A stretch of DNA of 64,000 nt from Nocardioides zeae (GCF_030818655.1 NZ_JAUTAN010000001.1:2232001-2296000), one strand, 5' to 3'; counted from the stretch's first letter, positions 43,123-52,483 are shown. The notes: generated by a model not told the origin, from the letters alone. A program made the numbers and translations.

Positions 43123-44415
43123 TCAGGACAGGAGGTCGTCCAGGTCGCCCGTCATGCAGTGCTCGACCACGGGGCGCACGGTCTCGAACGTGCACTCCTT
43201 GGCGTTGCCCGGCGTGCAGGCGTCACCGAGCACGTGGTTCGTGATCCGGTCGACGTCGTCGGCGTCGCCCTTGATGACCGGCGCGTTCTCGTAGTACTTC
43301 GTCGGGCCGGTGCCGAGCCGGTTCTTCGAGTACGAGTCGGCCGTGACGTCCACGAACCGCTCCGGGATGCCCACGTCGCGGAGCAGGCGGATGGCGGCGG
43401 CGAGCGCGGCGTCCGCGGCCTGCGGCTTGGTCATGCCGTGGGTGTCGATGCCCATCGCCTCGGCGATGTCCGCGAAGCGGCCGTAGACGGCCGGCATGTT
43501 GAACGCCCAGACCCGCGGCAGCGCGATCGCGTTGTTGAGGCCGTGGTGGGTGTCGTAGAACGCCGACACGGCGTGGCTGATCGAGTGGATGATCCCGAGG
43601 CCACCGGAGTTGAACGCCTGCGCGGCGATGTACTGCGCGTACATCATGCCCTCGCGCCCCTTGAGGTCCTGGCCGTTCCAGGTGGCCTCGCGGAGGTTCT
43701 CGGCGGTCAGCTTGATGGCGCGGATCGCGTTGCCGAGGCTGGGCTCGAAGTTCAGCCGCGAGACGTACGGCTCGGAGGCGTGCGCGAGCACGTCGAACCC
43801 GCACTGGGCCGTGTAGTCGACCGGGCAGTCGAAGTAGAGCACCGGGTCGTCGATGGCCAGGGTGGCCACCGAGGCGTCGTCGAACGCGACGTACTTGTGC
43901 GGGTTGTCGGGGTCGGTCGTCGTGTCGGTGATGACGTAGGCCCACGACGTCTCCGAGCCGGTGCCGGCCGTCGTCGAGACCGCGATGTGCGGCGGGTTCT
44001 TCGGGTTCTCGGACATGTTGAAGCCCTCGAACTCGTTGACGTTGCGGCCGTCGTGGGCGACGGAGATGCGCGCGCCCTTGCAGGCGTCGTGGGACGAGCC
44101 GCCACCGATGGAGACGAACGAGTCGCACTCGTTCTCCTGGTAGAGCGCGACCGAGTCCATGACGTTGTAGTCCTTGGGGTTGGACTCGACCTTGTCGTAC
44201 ACGACGACCTCGAGGCCGTGGTACTTCATCGACTCCACGATCTTGTGCACGATGTCCGTGCCCCGGAGGCCCGACGTCATCACGAGGGTCTTGCGGAAGC
44301 CCAGCTTGAGGGCCTCCGGCCCGATCATCTCGTGGGCGCCCGGGCCCATGAGGGCGCGCGGGAACGGGTGGAACTCCTTGATCGGGAACGGCTTGAGCAG
44401 CTCGTCGACCTGCAT
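43123..44415 (-). CDS. mno: NDMA-dependent methanol dehydrogenase
   Basis: A 430-residue group III iron-type dehydrogenase of the nicotinoprotein class that oxidises methanol or other primary alcohols with tightly bound NAD and an external electron acceptor (NDMA in vitro, mycofactocin in vivo). FHPFPRALMGPGAHEMIG at the N-terminus, GGGSSHDACKG, AGTGSETSWAYV, and the His-rich IIHSISHAVSAFYDTHHGLNNA (read in parts) are hallmark segments. ATG 44415 has AGGAGGT at ideal distance. No mycofactocin biosynthesis genes besides the putative mftM are in the window. Confidence 0.93.
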   Translation of the reverse strand: MQVDELLKPFPIKEFHPFPRALMGPGAHEMIGPEALKLGFRKTLVMTSGLRGTDIVHKIVESMKYHGLEVVVYDKVESNPKDYNVMDSVALYQENECDSFVSIGGGSSHDACKGARISVAHDGRNVNEFEGFNMSENPKNPPHIAVSTTAGTGSETSWAYVITDTTTDPDNPHKYVAFDDASVATLAIDDPVLYFDCPVDYTAQCGFDVLAHASEPYVSRLNFEPSLGNAIRAIKLTAENLREATWNGQDLKGREGMMYAQYIAAQAFNSGGLGIIHSISHAVSAFYDTHHGLNNAIALPRVWAFNMPAVYGRFADIAEAMGIDTHGMTKPQAADAALAAAIRLLRDVGIPERFVDVTADSYSKNRLGTGPTKYYENAPVIKGDADDVDRITNHVLGDACTPGNAKECTFETVRPVVEHCMTGDLDDLLS

Positions 44416-44583
44416 GGCAGACCTCCTGTGGGACGGGGATGTGGCGCTCGTCACGAGACGCTAGGTCCGTCGGAGAGGGGTCGAACAGGCGAGGATCCGG
44501 ATCCCACCACCCAGGTCAGGGGGCGGTCCTGGCCGTTCGGAGAGGTCCCCTGGCAGGTCGGCGTGGACCGCGGCGAGCGGCCG

Positions 44584-45369
44584 TCAGCGCGGCGGCGCCG
44601 CGGCGCTCGGTCCGGCCGAGAGCCGGCCCGTCAGCGCGTGTGCCTCGCGCAGGAGCAGCGCCCCGAGCTCGGCGCGCCGCGGCTGCGCGAACCGCGACTC
44701 GATCCCCGTCAGCGTGAGCGCCCACGAGGGCCGGCCCGCCCGGTCGAAGACGGCTGCGGCCAGGCCCCAGCTGCCCTCGACGTTGAGCCCCGGGTTGGTC
44801 GCGTAGCCGTCGGTGCGCGTCGTCGCGATCCGCTGCCGCAGCGGCTCGGTCGCGTGGGGGCGTCCGTAGGACGGCACCAGGTCCACCCGCGCGAGGTAGT
44901 CCTCGACCTCGCGGTCGGGGAGGTGCGCGAGCAGGGCCAGCCCGGCGGACACGACGCCGAGCGGGAAGCGGGACCCCTCGGTCAGCACGTGCGAGCGGAT
45001 GGGGAAGTCGCCGTCCTCGCGCAGCAGGCACACCGTGTCCTCGCCGCGGCGGACGGAGAAGAACGCGCTCTCCCCCGTGACCTCCGCGAGCCGGCGGACG
45101 GTCGGGTGCGCGACCTGCGCGACGTCGTACCGCCGGGCCGCGGCCGCGCCCAGCACGAACAGCTCGGGGCCGAGGTGCCACCGTCCCGTCTCCTGCACCC
45201 GGTCGACGAGGCCCTCGTCGAGCAGCGCGGTGAGCACGCGGTGGACGGTCGGTCGGGGCAGGTCGACCGCCCGCGCGACGTCCGCGGTGCGGGCGCCGTC
45301 GGTGTCCAGCTCGGCGAGCGCGCGCAGGACCCCGGCAGCGCGCCCGACCATCCCGACCGCTTCGCTCAC
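44584..45369 (-). CDS. IclR family transcriptional regulator
   Basis: A 261-residue regulator with an N-terminal winged HTH (GVLRALAELDTDGARTADVA in parts, then LPRPTVHRVLTALLDEGLV) and a C-terminal GAF-like effector domain (GESAFFSVRRGEDTVCLL, GVVSAGLALLAHL, then NVEGSWGLAAAVFDRAGRP). GTG 45369 is 148 bp from the divergent CoA-transferase start. The pairing is the same as pcaR/kstR-like control of 3-oxoadipate or acetoacetate CoA-transferases, so the two subunit genes are its likely target. Confidence 0.9.
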   Translation of the reverse strand: MSEAVGMVGRAAGVLRALAELDTDGARTADVARAVDLPRPTVHRVLTALLDEGLVDRVQETGRWHLGPELFVLGAAAARRYDVAQVAHPTVRRLAEVTGESAFFSVRRGEDTVCLLREDGDFPIRSHVLTEGSRFPLGVVSAGLALLAHLPDREVEDYLARVDLVPSYGRPHATEPLRQRIATTRTDGYATNPGLNVEGSWGLAAAVFDRAGRPSWALTLTGIESRFAQPRRAELGALLLREAHALTGRLSAGPSAAAPPR

Positions 45370-45451
45370 GGGGGCCAGCCTAGCGGCGCGTTCGGTGAGT
45401 GAACGGCCGGTCCGGCCTCCGGTCGCGCTGCGAGCAGTCCGCGGCCGGGCG

Positions 45452-45494
45452 TTGACCCCTCCGCCCACCAGCCGGTTGTGTCGGAGCGCACACA
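45452..45494 (+). promoter_or_regulatory. candidate CoA-transferase promoter and IclR operator
   Basis: TTGACC (45452-45457) is followed after 18 bp by TTGTGT, a weak -10. The imperfect inverted repeat TTGTGTCGGAGCGCACACA-like sequence (about 45476-45494, TGTG...CACA arms) overlaps that -10 position, where an IclR repressor would be expected to bind. Confidence 0.3.
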
Positions 45495-45517
45495 CCAGCG
45501 ACAGAGGGAGATCGGGC

Positions 45518-46321
45518 GTGGACAAGGTCGTGGCGTCGGCCGCGGAGGCCGTCGCGGACATCGGGTCGGGATCGCGGATCGCCGTGGGGGGCTTCGGGCT
45601 CTCGGGCATCCCGTCGGTGCTCCTCGCGGCACTGCTCGACCAGGGAGCGGACGACCTCGAGGCGTTCTCGAACAACGCGGGCGTCGACGGCGCCGGCCTC
45701 GGCATGCTCCTCGGCGCGGGCCGCCTGCGCCGGATGGTGGCCTCCTACGTCGGCGAGAACAAGGAGTTCGCGCGGCAGTACCTGTCCGGCGAGCTCGAGG
45801 TCGAGCTCACCCCGCAGGGCACCCTCGCCGAGCGCATGCGCGCCGGCGGCTCCGGCATCCCCGCCTTCTTCACCGCGACCGGCGTGGGCACCCAGGTGGC
45901 CGACGGCGGCCTGCCGTGGCGGTACGACGCGGACGGCAACGTCGTGACGGCCTCCCCCGCCAAGCAGACCCAGGTGTTCGAGACGGCCGACGGTCCGAAG
46001 GAGTTCGTGCTCGAGGAGGCGATCGTCGCGGACTTCGCCCTCGTGCGCGCCCACCGCGGCGACCGCCACGGCAACCTCGTGTTCCGGCGGGCGGCCCGCA
46101 ACTTCAACCCGCTCGCCGCCATGTGCGGCCGCACCACGATCGTCGAGGTCGAGGAGCTCGTCGAGCCCGGCGAGATCGACCCGGACCACGTCCACCTGCC
46201 GGGTGTCTTCGTGCACCGCGTCGTACCCCTCACCCCCGAGCAGGCCGCCGACAAGCGCATCGAGAAACGCACGGTGCGCCCCGCGTCCCCCACCGCCACG
46301 AGCACCGAGCAGGAGGCCTGA
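45518..46321 (+). CDS. 3-oxoacid CoA-transferase subunit A
   Basis: A 267-residue alpha subunit: [16 protein letters not shown] (CoA-binding GGFGLxGxP), [23 protein letters not shown] (in parts), [17 protein letters not shown] and [20 protein letters not shown] are standard family segments. GTG 45518 has GAGGGAG 7 bases upstream. It transfers CoA between succinyl-CoA and a 3-oxoacid. Subunit B starts 1 bp after the stop. The acceptor (acetoacetate versus 3-oxoadipate) is not determinable; a role at the end of aromatic catabolism is possible. Confidence 0.92.
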   Translation: MDKVVASAAEAVADIGSGSRIAVGGFGLSGIPSVLLAALLDQGADDLEAFSNNAGVDGAGLGMLLGAGRLRRMVASYVGENKEFARQYLSGELEVELTPQGTLAERMRAGGSGIPAFFTATGVGTQVADGGLPWRYDADGNVVTASPAKQTQVFETADGPKEFVLEEAIVADFALVRAHRGDRHGNLVFRRAARNFNPLAAMCGRTTIVEVEELVEPGEIDPDHVHLPGVFVHRVVPLTPEQAADKRIEKRTVRPASPTATSTEQEA

Positions 46322-46322
46322 G

Positions 46323-46952
46323 ATGCCCTGGAGCCACGACGAGATGGCGGCCCGGGCCGCGGCGGAGCTGAGCGACGGCTCCTACGTCAACCTGGGGATC
46401 GGGCTCCCGACCCGGGTGCCGAACTTCGTGCCCGACGACGTGGAGCTGGTGCTGCAGTCGGAGAACGGGATCCTCGGCGTGGGCGCCTACCCCGTCGAGG
46501 GCGAGGAGGACCCCGACCTCGTCAACGCGGGCAAGGAGACGGTGACCGTGCGCCGCGGGGCGTCCTACTTCGACTCGGCGACGAGCTTCGGGATGATCCG
46601 CGGCGGCAAGGTGGACGCCGCCATCCTCGGCGCCATGCAGGTCTCGGCGGCCGGCGACATCGCCAACTGGATGATCCCCGGGAAGATGGTCAAGGGCATG
46701 GGCGGGGCGATGGACCTGGTCCACGGCGCCGACAAGGTCGTGGTGCTGATGGAGCACGTCGCCCGCGACGGCTCCCCCAAGATCGTCGACGAGTGCTCCC
46801 TGCCCTACACGGGGCGGGGCGTCGTGCAGCGCATCATCACCGACCTGGGCGTGATCGACGTGACGCCCGACGGCCTCCGGCTCGTCGAGCTCGCCCCCGG
46901 CGTGAGCGAGGAGGAGATCCGCGCCGCGACCGAGCCGCCGCTGCTCACCTGA
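46323..46952 (+). CDS. 3-oxoacid CoA-transferase subunit B
   Basis: A 209-residue beta subunit with the catalytic Glu47 in QSENGILG, plus [45 protein letters not shown] (in parts) and [13 protein letters not shown]. The Glu forms the covalent CoA thioester intermediate. ATG 46323 follows the subunit A stop with a single base between. Together they form the usual heterotetramer. Confidence 0.93.
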   Translation: MPWSHDEMAARAAAELSDGSYVNLGIGLPTRVPNFVPDDVELVLQSENGILGVGAYPVEGEEDPDLVNAGKETVTVRRGASYFDSATSFGMIRGGKVDAAILGAMQVSAAGDIANWMIPGKMVKGMGGAMDLVHGADKVVVLMEHVARDGSPKIVDECSLPYTGRGVVQRIITDLGVIDVTPDGLRLVELAPGVSEEEIRAATEPPLLT

Positions 46953-47022
46953 GCGCCCGGCCGGCGGGTACCGCTAGGCGGGCTGACGTAGCGTCGTCGG
47001 CACACCTACCGAGGAGGTCCAG

Positions 47023-47199
47023 ATGGGTCCACGGCGATGGATCGTCGCGGCAGTGATCGTGCTCGTTGTGGTGGTCGGCGGCACGCTGCTGATCATCGGG
47101 CTCACGACGGCCGACGAGGCCGAGGGCTCCGCCCCGGCGACGCCGGCGGAGACGTTCGGCGGGGGCGACACGACCGACGCGGACGTGAGCGCGGCGTGA
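47023..47199 (+). CDS. small single-pass membrane protein
   Basis: A 58-residue protein: basic N-terminus MGPRRW, one strongly hydrophobic segment (residues 7-27, IVAAVIVLVVVVGGTLLIIGL) and a short acidic, Gly/Thr-rich tail outside. ATG 47023 is preceded by GAGGAGG at 5-bp spacing. Its last codon overlaps the GTG of the next gene (GTGA), so the two are coupled. No family was recognised. Confidence 0.65.
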   Translation: MGPRRWIVAAVIVLVVVVGGTLLIIGLTTADEAEGSAPATPAETFGGGDTTDADVSAA

Positions 47200-47507
47200 G
47201 CACCGTCGACGACGAGCGCTGGCTCGTCGTCGACGGACGCCGCTGGCGGCGCACCGACCCCTCCCTGCCCGACGACCTGCGCGCCGCCCTGACGTCCCAC
47301 CTGGGCCGGGCCCGGTCCGCGGTCGGCGTCGCGAAGCGCCGGGGGGACGACGACGCGGTCGCCGCGGCCCGGCGTCGTGTCGGCCTCGCCAAGCACGGGC
47401 TCGGCGAACGGGGTCCGCGGTGGTGGGACCGGCCCGAGGCCGAGCGCCTGGCCGCCGCCCGCACGGCGCTGGACCAGCTCGACAGCCTCGCCCCGCCCGA
47501 CGCCTGA
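47196..47507 (+). CDS. small conserved actinobacterial protein (annotated elsewhere as biopolymer transporter Tol)
   Basis: A 103-residue basic, helical protein beginning with a WLVVDGRRWRRTDPSLP signature and continuing with AVGVAKRRGDDDAVAAARRR and GPRWWDRP. Small proteins of this type are widespread in actinobacteria and often carry the uninformative label biopolymer transporter Tol; no transport feature is visible. GTG 47196 overlaps the preceding membrane protein. Function unknown. Confidence 0.72.
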   Translation: MSTVDDERWLVVDGRRWRRTDPSLPDDLRAALTSHLGRARSAVGVAKRRGDDDAVAAARRRVGLAKHGLGERGPRWWDRPEAERLAAARTALDQLDSLAPPDA

Positions 47508-47629
47508 CCGCGGCCCGTCCCGTCGGCCCCCTCGGCCCCGGCGGTCCAGTCCGCCCTTGGCCGTCGTGGGAGGATCACCGGACGACGCCGCGACACCGGT
47601 CGCGCGACCCTCGGCAGATCGGAGCCCGG

Positions 47630-50218
47630 TTGAACCGCGTGCCGGTCGAGCCCGAGCGCCCCGCCGCGGGGCGCAGTCCGTTCCGCGGCCCCGAGATCAC
47701 CTCCGCCCGGGTGGAGCGCGCGCGCAGCCTCTCGGCCCGCACCGACGGGCTCCCGGCCCTCAACCGGCTGGCCGAGCTCGCCGCGCAGCTCCTCGGCACC
47801 GGGTCCGGCCAGGTCTCCGTCATCGCCGACCGGCAACGGGTGATGGGCGGGTCCGGGCTCGCCGCCCCGACGGTCGGCGCCGAGTCCGACGCCTCCGAGT
47901 CGCTGTGCCTCCTCCCGGTGGAGACCGGCGAGCCCGTCGCGATCCCCGCCACGCGGGACGACGCGCGCTCCCAGCACCTGCCTCCGGTCGTGGGGGGCGC
48001 GGCCGCGTCGTACCTGGGGGTGCCCCTGCGGTCCGGCGGCCACGTCGTGGGGTCGCTGTGCGTCTTCGACACCGCCGAGCGCACGTGGTCCGCCGACGAC
48101 GTCCGCCTCCTCGAGCAGCTGGCGGAGCCGGCGCTGGCCGAGCTCGAGCTGGCGGCGCTGGAGTCGACCTACGAGGAGGACCGCGTCGTCTGGCAGCTCG
48201 CCGTCGACGCCGCCGGGGTCGGTGCCTTCGACTGGGACCTCGTCACCGGCGAGCTGCGCTGGGACGACCGCCTGCTCGAGGTCTTCGGCACCGACCGTGC
48301 CTCCTTCGGGGGCACGATCGAGACGTTCAACGCCTTCGTCCACGCCGACGACCGCGACTGGGTCGGCGCCGCGCTCGACCACGCCATCGCGACCTGCGGC
48401 GAGTACGCCGCGGAGTACCGCGTCACCTGGCCCGACGGCACCCTCCGGTGGGTGGCCGCCCGCGGGCACGCCATCGCGGGGCCTGACGGCACCGCCGTGC
48501 GGGTGGTCGGCGCGGCCTACGACACGACGGCGGTGCGCGAGGGCGAGGAGCGCGTCGCCCGCACCCTCGAGGCGATGCCGACGGCGTTCTACCACCTCGA
48601 CCGCGACTGGCGGTTCACCTACGCGAACCCCGAGGCCCGTCGGCTGCTGGGCGGGATCAGCAGCGACCCGGTCGGCCACGTCGTGTGGGAGCTCTTCCCG
48701 GCCACGGTCGGGTCCGACTTCGAGCGCTACTACCGCAGCGCCGTTGAGAGCGGCCGGCCGCGGTCGTTCGAGGCCTACTACCCACCGCCGCTCGACGGCT
48801 GGTACGAGGTGCGCTGCTGGCCGACGCCCGACGGGCTCTCGGTCTACTTCATCGAGATCACCGAGCGGCGCATCGCGCAGGACGTGCTGGCCCGCGCGGC
48901 CGGCCGGGCCGAGCTGCTCGCCGACGTCACGCGCACCCTGACGGACACCCTCGAGGCCGACGAGGCGGTCGAGCGCCTCGCCCAGATCCTCGTGCCCCGC
49001 CTCGGCGACTGGTGCGTCGTCACGCAGGTCGACGGCCGTCTCACCGACGACCCGCTGGTCGACCGCACCTGGCGGCGCCGCCTGCGCGACATCGGCTGTT
49101 GGCACTCCGACCCGGCGAAGCGTCCCCTGGTGGAGCAGTACGCACAGGTGCGCATCCCCGCCCTCACCAACGGCTCCATGGTCGCGCGCGCCCTCGCCGG
49201 CCGTGAGCCCGTCGTGGTGCATGAGGGCGCCACCGAGCACATCGTCTCGGTGCTGGAGCCGGGCCCGGCCACGGAGGCCTGCCGCGCGCTCGGCCCGGCC
49301 GCCGCCGCCGTCGTCCCGCTGCCGGGCCGCGGCCGCACGGCCGGCCTCCTCACCGTCTTCCGCGGACCCGAGCGCCCGGGCTTCTCCCCCGAGGACCTCG
49401 TGATGCTGAGCGAGGTCGCCGACCGCGCCGGGCTCGCGCTCGACAACGCGACGCTCTACGCGGGCCAGCGCGACATCGCCGAGGGCCTGCAGCGCAGCCT
49501 GCTCACCGCTCCACCGCGCATCGAGCACCTCGACGTCGTCGTGCGCTACGAGCCGGCCGCGGAGGCGGCGCAGGTGGGCGGGGACTGGTACGACGCGTTC
49601 CAGCAGCCGGCCGCGGACGCCCTGACGCTGGTCATCGGCGACGTCATCGGCCACGACGCCCGGGCGGCCGCGGCGATGGGCCAGGTGCGCACGCTGCTCC
49701 GCGGGATCGCGGTCACGACCGAGGGCGGTCCGGCCGAGGTGCTGCACCGGGTGGACGCGGCGCTGGCGACCCTGCGGGTCGACACCATGGCGACCGCGGT
49801 GATGGCCCGGCTCGAGCAGACCCCCGCGCAGCGCGACGTCGGCAGCGCGACCCTGCGCTGGAGCAGCGCCGGCCACCCGCCGCCGGTCGTGGTGGTCGAC
49901 GGCGTGGCCCGGGCACTGTGGTGCGGCGACCCGAACCCGATGCTGGGCCTCCTCACCGCCGCCTCGGTCGCGTCCTCCCGCAGCGAGTCGTCGATCGAGC
50001 TGCCGCCGGGCTCGCTCCTGCTGCTCTACACCGACGGGCTCGTCGAGCGGCGCGGCGAGGTGCTCGACACGGGGCTCGACCGCCTCTGCGGCGTGCTGAC
50101 CGAGCTGCTGGCCGAGGACCCGAGCACCGAGGACCTCTGCGACCGCCTGATGGCCCGGATGCTGCCGGGCTGGACCGAGGACGACATCGCCCTGGTCGCC
50201 GTGCGGCTGCGCGACTAG
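47630..50218 (+). CDS. multi-sensor SpoIIE-type PP2C phosphatase (GAF-PAS-PAS-GAF-SpoIIE)
   Basis: An 862-residue protein with a GAF domain (about 45-175), PAS with PAC (about 182-300, AAGVGAFDWDLVTGELRWDD), a second PAS (about 310-425, FYHLDRDWRFTYANPEARRL), a second GAF (about 430-610) and a C-terminal SpoIIE/RsbU phosphatase (about 617-860) with GGDWYDAF, VIGDVIGHDARAAAAM, SSAGHPPPVVV and YTDGLVERRG. It should dephosphorylate an anti-sigma antagonist in response to redox, light or small ligands. The start is a TTG at 47630 after GGAG; GTG 47639 is the alternative. An anti-sigma-like ATPase gene lies just downstream on the other strand. Confidence 0.9.
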   Translation: MNRVPVEPERPAAGRSPFRGPEITSARVERARSLSARTDGLPALNRLAELAAQLLGTGSGQVSVIADRQRVMGGSGLAAPTVGAESDASESLCLLPVETGEPVAIPATRDDARSQHLPPVVGGAAASYLGVPLRSGGHVVGSLCVFDTAERTWSADDVRLLEQLAEPALAELELAALESTYEEDRVVWQLAVDAAGVGAFDWDLVTGELRWDDRLLEVFGTDRASFGGTIETFNAFVHADDRDWVGAALDHAIATCGEYAAEYRVTWPDGTLRWVAARGHAIAGPDGTAVRVVGAAYDTTAVREGEERVARTLEAMPTAFYHLDRDWRFTYANPEARRLLGGISSDPVGHVVWELFPATVGSDFERYYRSAVESGRPRSFEAYYPPPLDGWYEVRCWPTPDGLSVYFIEITERRIAQDVLARAAGRAELLADVTRTLTDTLEADEAVERLAQILVPRLGDWCVVTQVDGRLTDDPLVDRTWRRRLRDIGCWHSDPAKRPLVEQYAQVRIPALTNGSMVARALAGREPVVVHEGATEHIVSVLEPGPATEACRALGPAAAAVVPLPGRGRTAGLLTVFRGPERPGFSPEDLVMLSEVADRAGLALDNATLYAGQRDIAEGLQRSLLTAPPRIEHLDVVVRYEPAAEAAQVGGDWYDAFQQPAADALTLVIGDVIGHDARAAAAMGQVRTLLRGIAVTTEGGPAEVLHRVDAALATLRVDTMATAVMARLEQTPAQRDVGSATLRWSSAGHPPPVVVVDGVARALWCGDPNPMLGLLTAASVASSRSESSIELPPGSLLLLYTDGLVERRGEVLDTGLDRLCGVLTELLAEDPSTEDLCDRLMARMLPGWTEDDIALVAVRLRD

Positions 50219-50265
50219 CGACGCGACCAGGAGCCGGGTCACCCCCCGCCTGCCACGATGGGCGG

Positions 50266-50670
50266 ATGGACAGCGAGACGCGCCGCTACCGCACCGGCGA
50301 CCGCGAGGTCGTGCTCGACCTCACCGAGGACTGCCGCTCCTGGGTCGCGCGCCGGGGTGACGGGCTGCTCCACGTCTTCGTGCCGCACGCGACGGCCGGG
50401 CTCGCGATCCTCGAGACGGGCGCCGGCAGCGACGACGACCTCCTCGCCGCGCTCGGGGACCTGCTGCCCGCGGACGACCGGTGGCGCCACCGCCACGGCA
50501 GCCGCGGCCACGGGCGGTCGCACGTCATGCCGGCCCTCGTGCCGCCGTACGCCACCGTCCCCGTCGTCGACGGGCGCCTCACGCTGGGGACCTGGCAGAG
50601 CATCTGCCTCGTCGACCTCAACGTCGACAACGACGAGCGCGAGGTGCGGTTCAGCTTCCTCCGGGGCTGA
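50266..50670 (+). CDS. yjbQ: YjbQ/UPF0047 family protein
   Basis: A 134-residue protein of the YjbQ family: FVPHATAGLAILETGAGSD, HRHGSRGHGRSHVMPALV with the His cluster, and LGTWQSICLVDLN. Some members have weak thiamine-phosphate synthase activity, but the physiological role is unsettled. ATG 50266 is the start. The end overlaps the convergent ATPase gene by 20 bp. Confidence 0.9.
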   Translation: MDSETRRYRTGDREVVLDLTEDCRSWVARRGDGLLHVFVPHATAGLAILETGAGSDDDLLAALGDLLPADDRWRHRHGSRGHGRSHVMPALVPPYATVPVVDGRLTLGTWQSICLVDLNVDNDEREVRFSFLRG

Positions 50671-51094
50671 CGGGACCGATCGGCACCACGGCACGCACCG
50701 TGGTGCCGGCGGCGGTCGTCTCGACCGCCCAGCTCCGGCTGAGGCCGTCGACGATGTGGAGGCCGCGGCCCCGGTCGGCCATCGGGTCGGCCGGGCGCAG
50801 CCGGCGCGCCCGCCAGGCCTCGGCGCCGCTCCCGGGCGGGCCGCCCGCCGGGAGACCGCCGTCGGTCACGGCGAGGTGGACGACGTCGCCCTGGATCTCC
50901 CAGCACACCCCCAGGGAGCCGTCGGGACGCGGCGCACCGTGCTCCACGCCGTTCTGCAGCAGCTCGTAGAGCACGAGGGCGGCATCCTCCGCGACGTCGA
51001 TCGAGGTGCCCTGGGCGAGGAGCGCGTCGAGGAAGCGGTGGCGGGTCTCCGTCGCCGCCGGCTGGTCGCACCGGATCGACCCGTCGAAGTCCAC
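50651..51094 (-). CDS. anti-sigma-type ATP-binding protein (HATPase_c)
   Basis: A 147-residue protein with a GHKL ATPase fold: VLYELLQNGVEHG (N-box), VTDGGLP (G1) and DRGRGLHIVDGLSR (G2) with the TTVRAVVP final strand. The RsbW/SpoIIAB-like size and proximity to the SpoIIE phosphatase suggest a partner-switching module that sequesters a sigma factor or antagonist. No sigma factor gene is in the window. GTG 51094 is chosen; a frame upstream to 51130 adds a short tail of doubtful reality. Confidence 0.82.
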   Translation of the reverse strand: MDFDGSIRCDQPAATETRHRFLDALLAQGTSIDVAEDAALVLYELLQNGVEHGAPRPDGSLGVCWEIQGDVVHLAVTDGGLPAGGPPGSGAEAWRARRLRPADPMADRGRGLHIVDGLSRSWAVETTAAGTTVRAVVPIGPVSPGGS

Positions 51095-51134
51095 CGCACG
51101 ATCGTGGCACGGGGCCGGTGACGTCCCCACGGCC

Positions 51135-51725
51135 TCAGGCGTCGAGCGCGTCGAGCCCGCCGAGGAAGGCGAGCACGCGGTCGAGGAGCAGGGCGGCGGC
51201 GGCCGCGTCGTACGACGGGAGCGTGGGGTCGGCGAAGAGGTGGGCCTCGCCCGGGTAGAGGAAGAGCTCGCCCCGCGCCTCCTGCTCGGTGAGGGCCCGG
51301 GCCACGTCGAGGTCGCCCTCGCCCGCGAAGAACGGGTCGTCGCTCATGCCGTGCACCTGCACCGGCAGCCCCTCGGGCCAGCCGGGGCCGAACTCGCTCG
51401 GCGGCACGCACGCCTCCATCAGCACTGCCCCGCGGGCGCCGACCCGGCCCTGCGCGAGCATCTGGGCGGGGAGCACACCGAGGGAGAACCCCGCGTAGAC
51501 GACCTCCTCCGGCAACCCCTCGACCGCGGCGGCTCCGCGCTGCAGCAGCGCCGGCAAGCCGATCTCGCCGACGTGGCCCACGCCGGCGGTCAGGTCGTCG
51601 AACGTGCGTCCGTCGAAGAGGTCGGGGGTGTAGACGTGGTGGTCGGCCTCCCGCAACCGGTCAGCGAACGTCACCACCCCGTCGGTCAGGCCCTGCGCGT
51701 GGTGGAACAGCACGACGGTGGCCAT
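51135..51725 (-). CDS. dienelactone hydrolase family protein
   Basis: A 196-residue alpha/beta hydrolase. The nucleophile elbow is YAGFSLGV (Ser in place of the classical DLH Cys), the Asp region is MSDDPFF, and the His is in PGEAHLF. It begins MATVVLFHHAQGLTDGV, typical of the actinobacterial DLH subgroup. Substrate unknown; stand-alone location gives no pathway clue. Confidence 0.88.
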   Translation of the reverse strand: MATVVLFHHAQGLTDGVVTFADRLREADHHVYTPDLFDGRTFDDLTAGVGHVGEIGLPALLQRGAAAVEGLPEEVVYAGFSLGVLPAQMLAQGRVGARGAVLMEACVPPSEFGPGWPEGLPVQVHGMSDDPFFAGEGDLDVARALTEQEARGELFLYPGEAHLFADPTLPSYDAAAAALLLDRVLAFLGGLDALDA

Positions 51726-51796
51726 GCAGGTCTCCTTCAGGGTCGGGTCGCTCCCGCCACCCTAGGGCCGACCGGCTCGCGTCCGCGGCACCGCTG

Positions 51797-52483
51797 CTAG
51801 CGAGCCTCCGAGGGCGGCGCAAGGAGGGCCTCCGCGACGTCCCGCAGCTTGCGGTTGCCGTGCTGCGACGTGCGGGCGAGGTAGTCGAACGCCCGCTCCG
51901 CGTCGAGGCCGAAGCGCTCCATGACCACCCCGACCGCCATCCCGATCCGCTCGCGGGACTCGAGGGCGGTGCGCAGGTGCTCCCGCTCGCGCACCCCACC
52001 GAGGGCCGTGGCCGCCGCTGCCGCGAGCAGCTCGGCCAGCTGGAGGCTCTCGTCCCCGATCCGGTCCGCCGCCAGGGAGTAGAGGTTGAGGGCGCCGAGC
52101 ACGCGGTCGTCGACGTGGAGCCGCAGGCCCACCTGGGCCCGCACCCCGCGGCGCACGGCGACCGCCATGTAGGCCGGCCAGCGCTGCTCGTGGCGCGCGT
52201 GGTGGATGACGACGGTCTCCGCGTCGAGGGCGGCGTGCAGGCAGGGCCCCTCCCCGAGGTCGTGCTGGAGCCGGTCGAGGTCACGCACGAGGTCGTCGGT
52301 CGCGGCCACGGTCTCCAGGCTCCCGTCCCGCCCGGCCAACGAGACGCTGACGTGGTCGACGTCGTCGAGGGAGAGCCGCGCGACCTCCACGATGGCCGCG
52401 AGCGTGCCCGCGACGTCCGTCGGGCGGTACAGCGCGCGGATCGCCTGGGCGGCAGCGGTGAGGGTGGAGCCGGACGCGTCCAT
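51797..52483 (-). CDS. GAF and ANTAR domain-containing protein
   Basis: A 228-residue cytoplasmic sensor with an N-terminal GAF domain (about 20-155, DDVDHVSVSLAGRDG and GVRAQVGLRLHVDDRVLGAL in parts) and a C-terminal ANTAR RNA-binding domain (about 160-222, ALESRERIGMAVGVVMERFG, FDYLARTSQHGNRKL). ANTAR proteins act by antitermination at paired hairpins. ATG 52483 is chosen; an upstream in-frame extension to 52516 is possible. Confidence 0.9.
   Translation of the reverse strand: MDASGSTLTAAAQAIRALYRPTDVAGTLAAIVEVARLSLDDVDHVSVSLAGRDGSLETVAATDDLVRDLDRLQHDLGEGPCLHAALDAETVVIHHARHEQRWPAYMAVAVRRGVRAQVGLRLHVDDRVLGALNLYSLAADRIGDESLQLAELLAAAAATALGGVREREHLRTALESRERIGMAVGVVMERFGLDAERAFDYLARTSQHGNRKLRDVAEALLAPPSEAR

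Noticed and set aside
47102..50242. Very long minus-strand open frame opposite the SpoIIE phosphatase gene
   Set aside because: It is the complement of a gene with clear GAF, PAS and PP2C motifs; high GC makes antisense frames long, and its translation is Arg/Gly/Ala-rich without motifs.
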